Below are positions 31,125 through 39,547 of a stretch of 49,451 bases of DNA, piece by piece. The position numbers and the translations under genes were made by a program. Position 1 is the stretch's first letter; each line of letters opens with the position of its first letter. The notes below the pieces were generated by a model. That model saw only the letters and a list, made by a program, of their open reading frames with translations. It was not told the origin of the DNA and did no database searches. The stretch is from JOPF133 sp052144935 (GTDB lineage: Bacteria > Acidobacteriota > Terriglobia > Bryobacterales > Bryobacteraceae): contig JBKQPR010000246.1 in assembly GCA_052144935.1 (NCBI GenBank), forward strand, positions 1 to 49,451, read 5' to 3'.

Positions 31125-32179
31125 AGAAGGCGAATAGGTTTCCGCTGCCGCTCGGTGACGCGCCCGATGCCGTAGGCGCCGTCGAGCGCGGCGATCAGAT
31201 CGGCCGCCTGGTTCTCCGGAAGCGTAATCAGCAGCCCGCCGGAGGTTTGCGGGTCGTAGAGCAGCGATTCTGTTTCACGTGAAACAGTTGTTTCACGTGA
31301 AACAAGAAAAGTGTTGGATTTTTCAACAGTACAAGAGGCAAACTCGAAATTATTCTTCAAGCCGCCGGGCAGCGCGCCGCGCGCGGCATAATCCAGCGCA
31401 CCCGGCAGAAATCGCACCGCGGCCACTTCAATCTCCAGCGTCACGCCGCTGGCCAGGGCCATCTCGCGGGCATGCCCGATGAGGCCGAAACCGGTGACAT
31501 CGGTGCAACCGTGCACATCGAATCGCAGCATAGTTTCGCAAGCGCGGCGGTTTAACTCGAGCATCTGGCGGATGGATTCGGCGACGTGCTCCTCGGCGGC
31601 CATGCCGCGCTTCAGAGCCGTCGAAATCACGCCCGTGCCCAGACGCTTGGTGAACACCAGCGCATCGCCGGGCAGGGCCCCGGCGTTGGCCTTCACGCGC
31701 GCCGGATGCACGGTGCCGGTGACCGCGTAGCCGAATTTGATCTCTTCGTCCGCCACGCTGTGGCCGCCCAGAATGGAGCAGCCGGCCTCGCGCATTTTGT
31801 CCGCGCCACCGGCCAGGATCTGTGCGAGATCGGCGGGATCTTCCTTGGGAGGCCAGGCCAGAATGGAGAGCGCCGAGATGGGGCGCCCGCCCATGGCATA
31901 CACGTCGCTCAGCGCGTTGGCCGCGGCGATGGCGCCGAAGGTGTACGGGTCGTCCACGATGGGGGTGAAAAAGTCGACCGTCTGCACCAGGGCAAGCTCC
32001 GCCGTCAGCCTGTACACGCCGGCATCGTCGGCCGTGTCAAACCCGATCAGCACGTTCTCGTCCGGCCAGCGCGGTACGCCGGCCAGCACCTGGTCCAATA
32101 ACTTTGGACTCAGCTTGGACGCTCAACCCGCGGCCTTCACGTGAGCCGTCAGTTTGCGGAGTTGGGTGGTATCTTCCAT
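31121..32179 (-). CDS. selD: Selenide, water dikinase SelD, probable selenoprotein
   Basis: Conventional reading begins at TTG 32098, but the same frame extends upstream through TGA 32125-32123 to ATG 32179, giving 352 residues. The added part reads RKLTAHVKAAG-U-ASKLSPK, aligning with E. coli RLTQYSHGAG-C17-GCKISPK: the UGA (residue 19) falls on the catalytic Cys and K22 on essential K20. The rest is typical SelD: GFDTADDAGVY, TVDFFTPIVDDP, AANALSDVYAMGG, GGHSVADEEIKFG, TDVTGFGLIGHA, DPQTSGGL. It makes selenophosphate for selenocysteine and selenouridine. VSRET appears twice near residue 300 because two parS palindromes lie in the coding sequence. pyrF follows by ATGA overlap. Confidence 0.88.
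31271..31286. promoter_or_regulatory. parS-like ParB-binding site 1
   Basis: TGTTTCACGTGAAACA, a perfect 16-bp palindrome identical to the widely conserved bacterial parS consensus (TGTTNCACGTGAAACA in Bacillus). It lies inside the selD coding region, encoding V-S-R-E-T. ParB binds such sites to organise and segregate the chromosome. Confidence 0.85.
31289..31304. promoter_or_regulatory. parS-like ParB-binding site 2
   Basis: A second perfect TGTTTCACGTGAAACA, 2 bp after the first (18 bp centre to centre). Two exact 16-bp palindromes side by side are very unlikely by chance in GC-rich DNA, so a functional ParB nucleation point is the best explanation. Confidence 0.85.
32090..32113 (-). promoter_or_regulatory. 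Bacterial SECIS-like hairpin in selD
   Basis: On the minus-strand mRNA, CUGAGUCCAA and UUGGACCAG pair over nine positions with one bulged A, closing a 5-nt apical loop AGUUA. The loop contains a GU pair of bases and starts 20 nt after the UGA, within the usual 16-37-nt window for bacterial SECIS elements read by SelB. An alternative 5' arm GUCCAA closer to the UGA would compete. Confidence 0.65.
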
Positions 32180-32220
32180 GGCGTGGCGCGCCGGGCGCCC
32201 ACAGGGCCCCGCGCATTCAC

Positions 32221-32226
32221 TATAAT
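32221..32226 (+). promoter_or_regulatory. -10 element of the PLB/C45-like hydrolase gene
   Basis: A perfect TATAAT ends 7 nt before ATG 32234, implying a leaderless or near-leaderless mRNA. Just upstream at 32193-32210 lies a copy of the GC-rich element in the 54-bp gap shared with divergent selD, where the -35 would be expected. Confidence 0.6.
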
Positions 32227-32233
32227 AGCGGGG

Positions 32234-33655
32234 ATGCGACGTACGTCTGTGTTTTCCGCTCTTTTGCTTTTCGGGGTGGCGTTTACCCTGGTATCCCGCC
32301 AGCCCACGACCGACCCGCGCTTGAAGAAGGCTTATCGCCTGCCCGAGCAACACGGCTGGATCCAGGTACACCTGGAGGGCACGCCCGAACAGATCGGCTT
32401 TCAACATGGGTACCTGCTGGCGCCCGAAATCAAGGACGACTACCTGGCCATCTCGACCGAGATGACCCACGAAGAGAAGAAGGACTGGGCCTACTTCCGC
32501 AAGCTTTCCCAGGAAATGTTCTGGCCGCGCGTCGAGCAGGAATACCGCGACGAGCTGAACGGCATCGCCGCGGGGCTGAAGGCCCGCGACATCAAGCTGG
32601 ACATCTGGGACGTGGTGGCGATGAACGCCTGGCTGGAGCTGCCGTATTACGACAAGTGGCACGACAAGGACACCCTCCACATCACCGGCGCTGGGGCGGC
32701 CGCCGGGGCGCCCCGTGGGCCCGGGGACCATTGCAGCGGGTTTGTGGCCACCGGCAGTTACACCAAGGATGGCCGCGTGGTGATCGGTCACAATAACTGG
32801 ACCAGTTACTCCTCGGGCGAGCGCTGGAACATTATCTTCGATATGGCGCCCGCCAATGGCAACCGCATCCTCATGGACGGCGCCGCGGGACTGATCCACA
32901 GCGGCGACGATTTCGGATTGAACTCGGCGGGCATCATCATCACCGAGACTACCATCAGCAACTTCACCGGCTTCGACCCCGCCGGGATTCCCGAATTCGT
33001 GCGCGCGCGCAAGGCCATGCAGTACGCCGCCTCGATCGACGATTTCGCCCGCATCATGTCGGAGGGCAACAACGGCGGCTATGCCAACAACTGGCTGGTG
33101 GCCGACCGCAAGAACAACGAAGCCGCCAGCCTGGAATTGGGCTTGAAGAACGTGATCCTGCTGCGGACCAAAGACGGCTTCTTCGTGGGCTCGAATTTCC
33201 CGGCCAACCCGAAGCTGATCAAAGAGGAAACCGATTTCGACCCCAACGACAAGAGCAAAAGCGAGAACGCGCGGCACATCCGCTGGCTGGATCTGATGGA
33301 ACAGAACAAAGGCAAGATCGACGTGGCCGCCGGGCAGCGTTTCCTCGCCGACCACTTCGACACCTTCGAAGGCAAGGTCGATGCGAGCGAACGCTCGCTA
33401 TGCGGGCACATCGAAATCTCCCCGCGCGGCATGGGCACCTGGCAGGCCCCCTATGCGCCGGCCGGGGCGGTGCAGAACAAAGTGACCGACGCGGCGGGCG
33501 CGGAGAAGATGTCGATGACGGCCGCGCTGGGCCACGCCTGCGGGATTAGTTATAGGTCGCAGGAACACCTGGCCAGGCATCCGGAGTTCGCGTGGATGAA
33601 GGACATTCTGCACGATATGCCGGCACGGGGATGGACGCGGTTCACAGCTAAGTGA
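32234..33655 (+). CDS. Exported phospholipase B-like / C45-type Ntn hydrolase
   Basis: A 473-aa protein with an N-terminal hydrophobic segment (VFSALLLFGVAFTLV). The Ntn-hydrolase core is GDHCSGFVATG with predicted nucleophile C167, then GRVVIGHNNWTSY (the GHN-x-W motif of phospholipase B-like proteins), GLNSAGIIITETTI and GYANNWLVADRKNNE. Relatives hydrolyse lipid or amide bonds after self-cleavage before the Cys. Residues 152-164 (GAGAAAGAPRGPG) directly before the nucleophile come from an inserted GC-rich element (32705-32726). This may alter processing. ATG 32234 is chosen over upstream in-frame codons, which run into selD. Confidence 0.8.
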   Translation: MRRTSVFSALLLFGVAFTLVSRQPTTDPRLKKAYRLPEQHGWIQVHLEGTPEQIGFQHGYLLAPEIKDDYLAISTEMTHEEKKDWAYFRKLSQEMFWPRVEQEYRDELNGIAAGLKARDIKLDIWDVVAMNAWLELPYYDKWHDKDTLHITGAGAAAGAPRGPGDHCSGFVATGSYTKDGRVVIGHNNWTSYSSGERWNIIFDMAPANGNRILMDGAAGLIHSGDDFGLNSAGIIITETTISNFTGFDPAGIPEFVRARKAMQYAASIDDFARIMSEGNNGGYANNWLVADRKNNEAASLELGLKNVILLRTKDGFFVGSNFPANPKLIKEETDFDPNDKSKSENARHIRWLDLMEQNKGKIDVAAGQRFLADHFDTFEGKVDASERSLCGHIEISPRGMGTWQAPYAPAGAVQNKVTDAAGAEKMSMTAALGHACGISYRSQEHLARHPEFAWMKDILHDMPARGWTRFTAK

Positions 33656-34331
33656 GGCCGCTGCGGGCCGTCGTTCTAATGCCTGGCGTATAGCCTTGTG
33701 CACTTGTGGCGCGGCCAATCGATGCCGTCCGGCTGACAACCCGGTTTTACGTCCCGTACAAGTGGCCCAGTTCTTTCGGGTCCGGAATCTTTTCGAGCAG
33801 TTCCTTATCGGCCGGCGAGATGCCCGGCGACAAAAGGGGGGAGGATCTCAGTTCGTCCGGAAATCGCTTCGGGCGCCAGCAGGTGCCGTTTACGCAGACG
33901 AGACCGGGCCCCCAAAGCATGCGGAGCCGCTTGATAAGTAGCCTTTCTGATGGTTCCAGCGTGTCCAGGTTCGCCACGCCCCAAACAGCATAATGGAAGC
34001 GCATGCTGTCGAGTCGCCCCCTGAAAGCCGACGGAGGTTGTCTCTCTTAATCCTTGTCCTGCAGGGCACTAAAGAGCTGGTCGTTGCTGCCGTCTTCCAG
34101 GAAATACCCCCATCTTCGTTGATTACCGAGCCGCAACCGCCCGCGGCGTCCACCAGATGAGTGTACAGTCGTCGATGAAACTGCTGCTGTATTTAGCAAG
34201 ACATACGATGCACTGGCGTCGCGCGGCCGGCGCCCTGACCCCGCAATGGGCGCAATGGGATGGGCAATGGGACGGGCCGGATGGGCCACTCCGCTTGACC
34301 TCGCCTCTCCCCTTGCTGTAGCATTGCGGCC
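33656..34331. other. Intergenic stretch with decayed fragments
   Basis: Apart from a possible small minus-strand gene (33747-34004) nothing convincing is seen. A minus-strand piece near 34050-34130 reads NQRRWGYFLEDGSNDQLFSA before a stop, possibly the end of a lost gene. A short degenerate repeat of GCAATGGG units lies at about 34240-34290, just before the aminotransferase promoter. Confidence 0.4.
33747..34004 (-). CDS. Possible hypothetical protein (85 aa)
   Basis: The frame reads MRFHYAVWGVANLDTLEPSE to DPKELGHLYGT with codon use like its neighbours (GC-rich third positions) and no low complexity. Two cysteines (CVNGTCWRP) sit in the middle. I do not recognise a family and see no good ribosome-binding site. 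It may be a real small gene or the end of a larger lost one. Confidence 0.35.
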   Translation of the reverse strand: MRFHYAVWGVANLDTLEPSERLLIKRLRMLWGPGLVCVNGTCWRPKRFPDELRSSPLLSPGISPADKELLEKIPDPKELGHLYGT

Positions 34332-35603
34332 ATGAACCGCAGAAGTCTTTTCCAATTCGCTGCCGCGGCTGCCGCGGCGGCTTTCCAGGATCACGCCATC
34401 CCGCGCGTCTCCGCGGCCGCCGCCGCCACCAAGGGCCGCAGCGCCGAAGAGGTGGCCGGCGACGAGGATTTCTGGAGCGAAGTGCGCAGCGCCTTCAGCG
34501 TGGACCACAACATCATCAACCTGAATAACGGCTATTGCAGCCCTTCGCCGCGCAACGTGCAGGACGCCATGCGCCGCTATCTCGATTACTCCGACATGGG
34601 TCCGTACCACACCATGGTGGCCGTCCTGGAGCGGCAGGTGGAGATTGTCCGCGCCCGCCTGGCCGCCGCCGCCGGATGCGATCCCGAAGAGATCGCCATC
34701 ACCCGCAATTCCAGCGAAGCGCTGGAAAACGCGCAGTACGGGATCGACCTCAAACCCGGCGACGAGGTGCTCACCACCAACCAGGATTACCCGCGCATGC
34801 TCACCACCTTCCGGCAGCGCGAGCGCCGCGAAGGCATCGTCCTCAAGACCATCTCCTTCCCCGTCCCCACCATCGGGATGGACGATCTCTACCAGCGCTT
34901 CGAGCGCGCCGTCACGCCCAAAACCAAGCTGATCCTGGTCTGCCACATCACCAACCGCACCGGCCAGATCTTCCCCGTGCGGCGCATCTGCGAGATGGCG
35001 CACGCGCGCAATATTCCCGTGATCTGCGACGGGGCCCACGCCTTCAGCCAGTTCCCGTTCAAGATTTCCGACCTGGATTGCGACTACTACGGCGTGAGCC
35101 TGCATAAGTGGACTTACGCGCCCGTGGGCACCGGCTTTTTGTATGTGAAAAAGTCGCGCATCGCGAGCACCTGGTCGCTGATGGCGTCCGGCGAAAGGCA
35201 GGCCGGCGATATCCGCAAGTTCGAGGAGATCGGCACCCACCCGGCGGCCAACCACAACGCCATCACCGAGGCGCTGGTGTTCAACGAAAACCTGGGCATC
35301 GACCGCAAGGCCGAGCGCCTGCGCTATCTGCGTGACCGCTGGGCTCACCGTTTGGCGCAGCATCCCAAGTGCCGCATCCTGCACAGCTCCGACCCCGCGC
35401 AAGGCTGCGGCATCGGCTTTCTGGCGTTCCAGGGCGTCGAGCCGGGAAAGATCCAGGCAGCGCTGTGGAGCAAGTATGCTATCCTCACGGCCACCATGGC
35501 GCATGAGGAGTACACCGGCCTGCGCATCACGCCGAACGTCTACACGTCTCTCCGCGACATCGACACCTTCTGCGACATGGTGGAGCGGGAACTGGCGGCG
35601 TAG
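34332..35603 (+). CDS. Tat-exported class V aminotransferase (isopenicillin N epimerase-like)
   Basis: A 423-aa PLP enzyme with a twin-arginine-like start (MNRRSLFQFAAAAAAAAF). The fold is class V: NNGYCSPSP near residue 66, TRNSSEALENAQYG (phosphate loop), ICDGAHAFSQFPF with D233/H236 over the cofactor ring, and SLHKWTYAPVGTGFLYV with K259 as the Schiff-base lysine. Relatives act as cysteine desulfurases or epimerases, but this secreted subgroup is uncharacterised. TAGCAT ends 7 nt before ATG 34332, again suggesting a leaderless mRNA. Confidence 0.9.
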   Translation: MNRRSLFQFAAAAAAAAFQDHAIPRVSAAAAATKGRSAEEVAGDEDFWSEVRSAFSVDHNIINLNNGYCSPSPRNVQDAMRRYLDYSDMGPYHTMVAVLERQVEIVRARLAAAAGCDPEEIAITRNSSEALENAQYGIDLKPGDEVLTTNQDYPRMLTTFRQRERREGIVLKTISFPVPTIGMDDLYQRFERAVTPKTKLILVCHITNRTGQIFPVRRICEMAHARNIPVICDGAHAFSQFPFKISDLDCDYYGVSLHKWTYAPVGTGFLYVKKSRIASTWSLMASGERQAGDIRKFEEIGTHPAANHNAITEALVFNENLGIDRKAERLRYLRDRWAHRLAQHPKCRILHSSDPAQGCGIGFLAFQGVEPGKIQAALWSKYAILTATMAHEEYTGLRITPNVYTSLRDIDTFCDMVERELAA

Positions 35604-35661
35604 AAAAACGCGGTTGGCAGGCGGAAGCGCCTGCCCCACTGTCAGCCTCTGGCGCACCCAC

Positions 35662-35904
35662 TTACAAATAAATGCCGTCGCCGACATACCCCGGATGATC
35701 GCGCTCCAACTGCGTCTGCAGGTCGGTGCGCAGGCGGCTCATGGCGTCCAGCGCCTTTTGGAAGCTGAACGAGACGCGGTGGTGGGGACCGTAAACGGCG
35801 CTTGCCAGGTCGCACAACTCGCGCAATCGCGCTTCGGTATCACGCAGCTCGCGGCCGAGTTCCCGGTGCTCCTCCTGGGTTAACGGCAGGGAATTATCGG
35901 GCAT
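35662..35904 (-). CDS. Small helical hypothetical protein (80 aa)
   Basis: Predicted all-helical (EEHRELGRELRDTEARLRELC and FSFQKALDAMSRLRTDLQTQLERD) with a short HPGYVGDGIYL end. I recall short proteins of this type in Acidobacteria but know no function. It is divergent from the sedolisin gene and convergent with the aminotransferase gene, and is probably its own transcription unit. Confidence 0.6.
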   Translation of the reverse strand: MPDNSLPLTQEEHRELGRELRDTEARLRELCDLASAVYGPHHRVSFSFQKALDAMSRLRTDLQTQLERDHPGYVGDGIYL

Positions 35905-36119
35905 TCCGATCTGTCCAATTCGATGTCACCCCGGAAACTCGATGGCGCTCAGGGAATACAGCCTGAAGTCTAACATAGGCGGGAGCGGCTTACGGCGCCA
36001 ACCGCTTCGGCGATTCGACTAGTACTGTCTTTTGTAAATATTGGAACGCCGCGGGACCCAGCGTACTCTGAATAACAGGGCCCGTGCGAGGTACGGCGCG
36101 GCCCCCGGAGGAGGATAGG

Positions 36120-38330
36120 TTGTTTCAAAGAATCGGAAGGGCGGCGCTCGCCCTATCGCTCGGGACCGGCGCCCTGGTTTATTTCGCGGCCAGCGCGCAG
36201 ACATCGCGGCGCTCGCCGGCCATCGCCCAGGCGGTGGATGAATCCAGGCTGGTGAGCCTCAATGGCAACGTGCGCCCGGAAGCCAATGCGGAGAACGACC
36301 GCGGGCTGGTAGACGACAACCTGCGGCTCGATCATCTCTTGTTGCAGTTGAAGCGGCCGCCGGAAACGGAAGCGGCGGCGCGGAAATTCCTCGACAGCCA
36401 GCAGGACCCGCAATCGCCCAATTACCACCAATGGCTGACCGCGGCCGAGTTCGGCAAGCGCTTCGGGACCGTGGAGCAGGACCTCGGAACCGTCACCGGG
36501 TGGCTCGGCTCGCATGGGTTCGGCGTCAATCAGGTGCATCCCAACGGGATGCTGATCGACTTTTCGGGGACTGCCGGGCAGGTGCGCGAGGCGTTCCACA
36601 CGGAAATCCATAATCTGGAGGTCGACGGGACGAGCCACATCGCCAACATGAGCGATCCGCGGATTCCGGCGGCGCTCGCGCCGGTGGTCGAAGGAGTCGT
36701 TTCGCTGCACGATTTCATGCCGCATGCTTTGGCCGCGCCGCGTGGTAATTACACCTTCACCTCCGGCGGGAGCACCTATCAGGCGGTGGTGCCGGGCGAT
36801 CTGGCGACCATTTACAATTTCACCCCGGCGTACACGGCGGGCTACACCGGCTTGGGGCAGACGATCGTGGTGCTCGAAGACTCGGACGTTTACAACAAGG
36901 CCAACGACTTCGCCACGTTCCGGTCGACGTTCGGCCTCCCATCGGCAACGTTGACCGAGGTGCATCCCACGGGTGGGCCGGGCGGCTCCTGCTCCGATCC
37001 AGGCGTGAACTCGGACGATGTGGAGGCCGAGATCGACGCCGAGTGGGCGGGCGCGGCGGCTCCCAACGCGACCATCGAGCTGGCCTCGTGCAAGGACACG
37101 ACCAATTTCGGCGGATTTATCGCCCTGCAGAACTTGCTGGCTGTCTGGAGTCCAGTTACGCCGCATCCATCCATCGTCAGCATCAGCTTTGGCGAGTCGG
37201 AAGCCCAGAACGGCGCCACCGGCAATGCGTACATCAATGGCCTGTACCAGACCGCCGTGGCCGAAGGCGTTTCGGTGTTCGTATCGGCCGGCGACGAGGG
37301 GGCGGCCAGCTCGGATGCGGGGGCAACCACCGCAACTCACGGAATCACCGTCAGCGCGTACGCAACTACCGAGTACAACGTGGCCACCGGCGGGACGGAT
37401 TTCGCCGATACCTACGATGGCACGACCGCCACCTATTGGAACTCGACCAACGCAACGTACTACAACTCCGCCAAATCGTATATCCCCGAGATCCCCTGGA
37501 ACGATTCGTGCGCCGGCCAGTTGATCACGACCGCGCTCGGCTTCACGACACCCTACGGAACAGCCGGGTTATGCGCCAGCAGCACGGCGCGGCAGGACGG
37601 TCTGTTGGCGGTGGCGGCCGGCAGCGGCGGCCCGAGCAACTGCTTTACCGGAGTGCCCTCCCAGCCCGGAGTCGCCTCGGGAACCTGCAAAGGCTATGCG
37701 AAGCCGTCCTGGCAGAGCGTGTACGGGAATCCCGCCGACGGCGTCCGCGACATCCCCGATGTCTCGCTGTTCGCCTCGAATGGAATGTGGGGGCACTATT
37801 ATGTGGTGTGCTACTCGGATCCAGGCAAAGGCCGCGGGGGATCGCCCTGCACCGGCGCGCCCAGCACTTGGGCCGGTTTCGGTGGAACGTCGCTCACGGC
37901 GCCGGCGATGGCGGGCGTTCAAGCGCTGATCAACCAGAGAATGGGCGCGGCGCAGGGAAATCCCAATCCCAACCTGTACCAGTTGGCGAGAACCGCGTAC
38001 GGAGCGGCGGGCAACAGCGCGTGCAATTCCTCATTGGGGACGGAAAGCTGCGTGTTTCACGACGTCACGTTCGGCGACATGGACGTGAATTGCAGCGCCA
38101 ATTCGGCGAATTGCTACGATCCGGGCGCGACCGGGACCGGCGGCGGGGGCGGAGGGTTCGGCGGCAGAGGGGGATTTGGGGGAGGAGGCGGCGGGGGGAA
38201 CGGCGGTGGCGGCGTGCTTTCCACGTCGACGTCCTCTTACGCCAGGGCCTACGGCACGGCGCCGGGCTGGGATTTCGCTACGGGCATCGGCAGCGTCAAC
38301 GTGTATCTGCTGGTGATTAGCTGGCCATAG
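36120..38330 (+). CDS. S53 family peptidase (sedolisin), exported, glycine-rich
   Basis: A 736-aa precursor: signal peptide (IGRAALALSLGTGALVYFAAS), an activation pro-domain (QQDPQSPNYHQWLTAAEFGKRF), then the catalytic domain. Sedolisin residues are visible: E and D in SDDVEAEIDAEW, the oxyanion D region SAGDEGAASS and the serine in GFGGTSLTAPAMAG. The Ca-binding end is around GWDFATGIGSVNV. Acid-active endopeptidases of this family are abundant in Acidobacteria. A Gly-rich insertion of about 27 residues (near 38133-38216) interrupts the domain shortly before its end. TTG 36120 is preferred because GGAGGAGG precedes it; GTG 36084 is an alternative. Confidence 0.92.
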   Translation: MFQRIGRAALALSLGTGALVYFAASAQTSRRSPAIAQAVDESRLVSLNGNVRPEANAENDRGLVDDNLRLDHLLLQLKRPPETEAAARKFLDSQQDPQSPNYHQWLTAAEFGKRFGTVEQDLGTVTGWLGSHGFGVNQVHPNGMLIDFSGTAGQVREAFHTEIHNLEVDGTSHIANMSDPRIPAALAPVVEGVVSLHDFMPHALAAPRGNYTFTSGGSTYQAVVPGDLATIYNFTPAYTAGYTGLGQTIVVLEDSDVYNKANDFATFRSTFGLPSATLTEVHPTGGPGGSCSDPGVNSDDVEAEIDAEWAGAAAPNATIELASCKDTTNFGGFIALQNLLAVWSPVTPHPSIVSISFGESEAQNGATGNAYINGLYQTAVAEGVSVFVSAGDEGAASSDAGATTATHGITVSAYATTEYNVATGGTDFADTYDGTTATYWNSTNATYYNSAKSYIPEIPWNDSCAGQLITTALGFTTPYGTAGLCASSTARQDGLLAVAAGSGGPSNCFTGVPSQPGVASGTCKGYAKPSWQSVYGNPADGVRDIPDVSLFASNGMWGHYYVVCYSDPGKGRGGSPCTGAPSTWAGFGGTSLTAPAMAGVQALINQRMGAAQGNPNPNLYQLARTAYGAAGNSACNSSLGTESCVFHDVTFGDMDVNCSANSANCYDPGATGTGGGGGGFGGRGGFGGGGGGGNGGGGVLSTSTSSYARAYGTAPGWDFATGIGSVNVYLLVISWP

Positions 38331-38639
38331 CGGCCGGAAATCTCACACGCCATGCATCGAGACGAGTCCCGATGCGGCAGGCTGAGAGCCCCATGCCGCT
38401 TACTTTGCGTCTCCTGGCGACCGTTCTGCACAGATCGTGGGGCAGCCAAGCTTGGCTATAGCCGGGCCAGAGGGCACCCCCAGCCGGCGCTTGCCGCGCG
38501 CGCAGACTCGCGCGTGGCTCGAAAGAGCCGCCTGAAAGGCGTCCCCAGAGGGGACCCCAGGGCAGGATTGCCCACCCCACTATAATGTCTCTGCCGGCCG
38601 GCGATTGTGCCTCGATTCTGCTGTGAGACGATGCAGTTA
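38331..38639. other. Intergenic stretch before MITE copy 2
   Basis: No gene. Contains two copies of the GC-rich element on the minus strand (about 38464-38481 and 38541-38561) and TATAAT at 38581-38586 not followed by any coding frame. Confidence 0.45.
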
Positions 38640-38839
38640 GGAACCGCGCAAGAATAACTTTGCATTTGACTGAGTGGCAGACGTGGCGCAGGCTTTCAGC
38701 CTGCTGCGTCAGCACTCGTGCCGGCGCCGTGGCCCCAGGCCGCAAAGGCGTCGAGTGGAGACTCGACGCTGCAGGCTGAGAGCCCGGCTGAGAGCCTGCG
38801 CCACAGCGGCAGCCTGTGAAGTTATTCTTGCGCGGTTCC
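38640..38839. mobile_element. MITE, copy 2 (200 bp)
   Basis: Ends GGAACCGCGCAAGAATAACT and its reverse complement AGTTATTCTTGCGCGGTTCC; the terminal repeats are perfect over at least 20 bp. TTA flanks both sides (38637-38639, 38840-38842), a target duplication matching the 3-bp TAA of copy 1. The interior is about 90% identical to copy 1 by eye apart from the segment where copy 1 carries a GC-rich element. Non-coding; a transposase elsewhere with matching ends would be needed for movement. Confidence 0.87.
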
Positions 38840-38847
38840 TTAGCGGC

Positions 38848-38942
38848 CGGTCGAAGCTGTCAGCCGTCAGCGATTAGCGATCCGCCACACAAGGAGCGAA
38901 ATGTGGCGGATAGCCGATCGCTGATGGCTGACAGCTTCGACG
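38848..38942. repeat. Long foldback (40-bp arms) after the minus-strand membrane gene
   Basis: GTCGAAGCTGTCAGCCGTCA at 38848 and onward pairs with TGACAGCTTCGAC-ending DNA at 38903-38942; roughly 36 of 40 positions match, with a 15-nt loop. It abuts the stop of the gene at 38943-39419 and could end its transcript. Tandem CAGC/GTCAGC-type motifs like this recur between genes in many genomes, so it may be a dispersed repeat. Confidence 0.7.
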
Positions 38943-39419
38943 CTAAGCCAGTTGCCGCTGCCGGGGAAGGTCGTTGATGCTCACCACGGCTTTGTCGAAC
39001 ACCGTCATGTCCTGCACCAGGCGGTCGACGTCGGCGCCGTCTTCCACCACGATTTCGTGCTCGATCCAGTCCGACAGCGGGATGTTGCGGAAGTACATGC
39101 GCTCCTGCAGCACCAGGCTCTTGCGGCTGTGCGTGAGCAGGCGGTTCTCGCGGGTGTAGTGGCGCTGTTCCACGGTAATCTCGCTCAGAAAGTTGTCGAA
39201 CGCCTGGCGGCGCGCGCGTTCCTCGGCCGCCCGCAGCGCCGTCTCGAGCGACCCTGCCAGCGCGGCCTTCTCGGCGGACAGCGCTCCGCGCGTTTCGGCC
39301 AGGCACTCGCGCTGTTCGGCCAGCTTCACCTCCATGCGCGATTGGGTGACGAACCAGGCCAACATACCGGCCGCCACGGCCACGAAACCAGGCAGAAGAA
39401 TGAACAGCAATGCTTCCAT
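38943..39419 (-). CDS. Membrane-anchored hypothetical protein with coiled coil
   Basis: A 158-aa protein: one N-terminal helix (LLFILLPGFVAVAAGMLAWFV), a coiled coil rich in A/E/R (residues 30-70), then a conserved-looking block RENRLLTHSRKSLVLQERMYF and FRNIPLSDWIEHEIVVEDG. I recall related proteins in Acidobacteria but know no function. TAACAT ends 7 nt before ATG 39419, another leaderless-type start. Confidence 0.7.
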   Translation of the reverse strand: MEALLFILLPGFVAVAAGMLAWFVTQSRMEVKLAEQRECLAETRGALSAEKAALAGSLETALRAAEERARRQAFDNFLSEITVEQRHYTRENRLLTHSRKSLVLQERMYFRNIPLSDWIEHEIVVEDGADVDRLVQDMTVFDKAVVSINDLPRQRQLA

Positions 39420-39547
39420 GGGGTTAATGTTATCGATATCGGTTGGGAATTAACAGATTCCAAAAGGTAAACAACTGCTCATAACCATTGGCTACGTATG
39501 GCCTGCATGGCCGATGCCAGCGCCGGCGGACGCCCCGTCGCGCGCCC

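Noticed and set aside
34047..35687. 546-aa minus-strand ORF opposite the aminotransferase
   Set aside because: GC-rich antisense frame with no motif; the plus-strand gene has PLP residues and a promoter.
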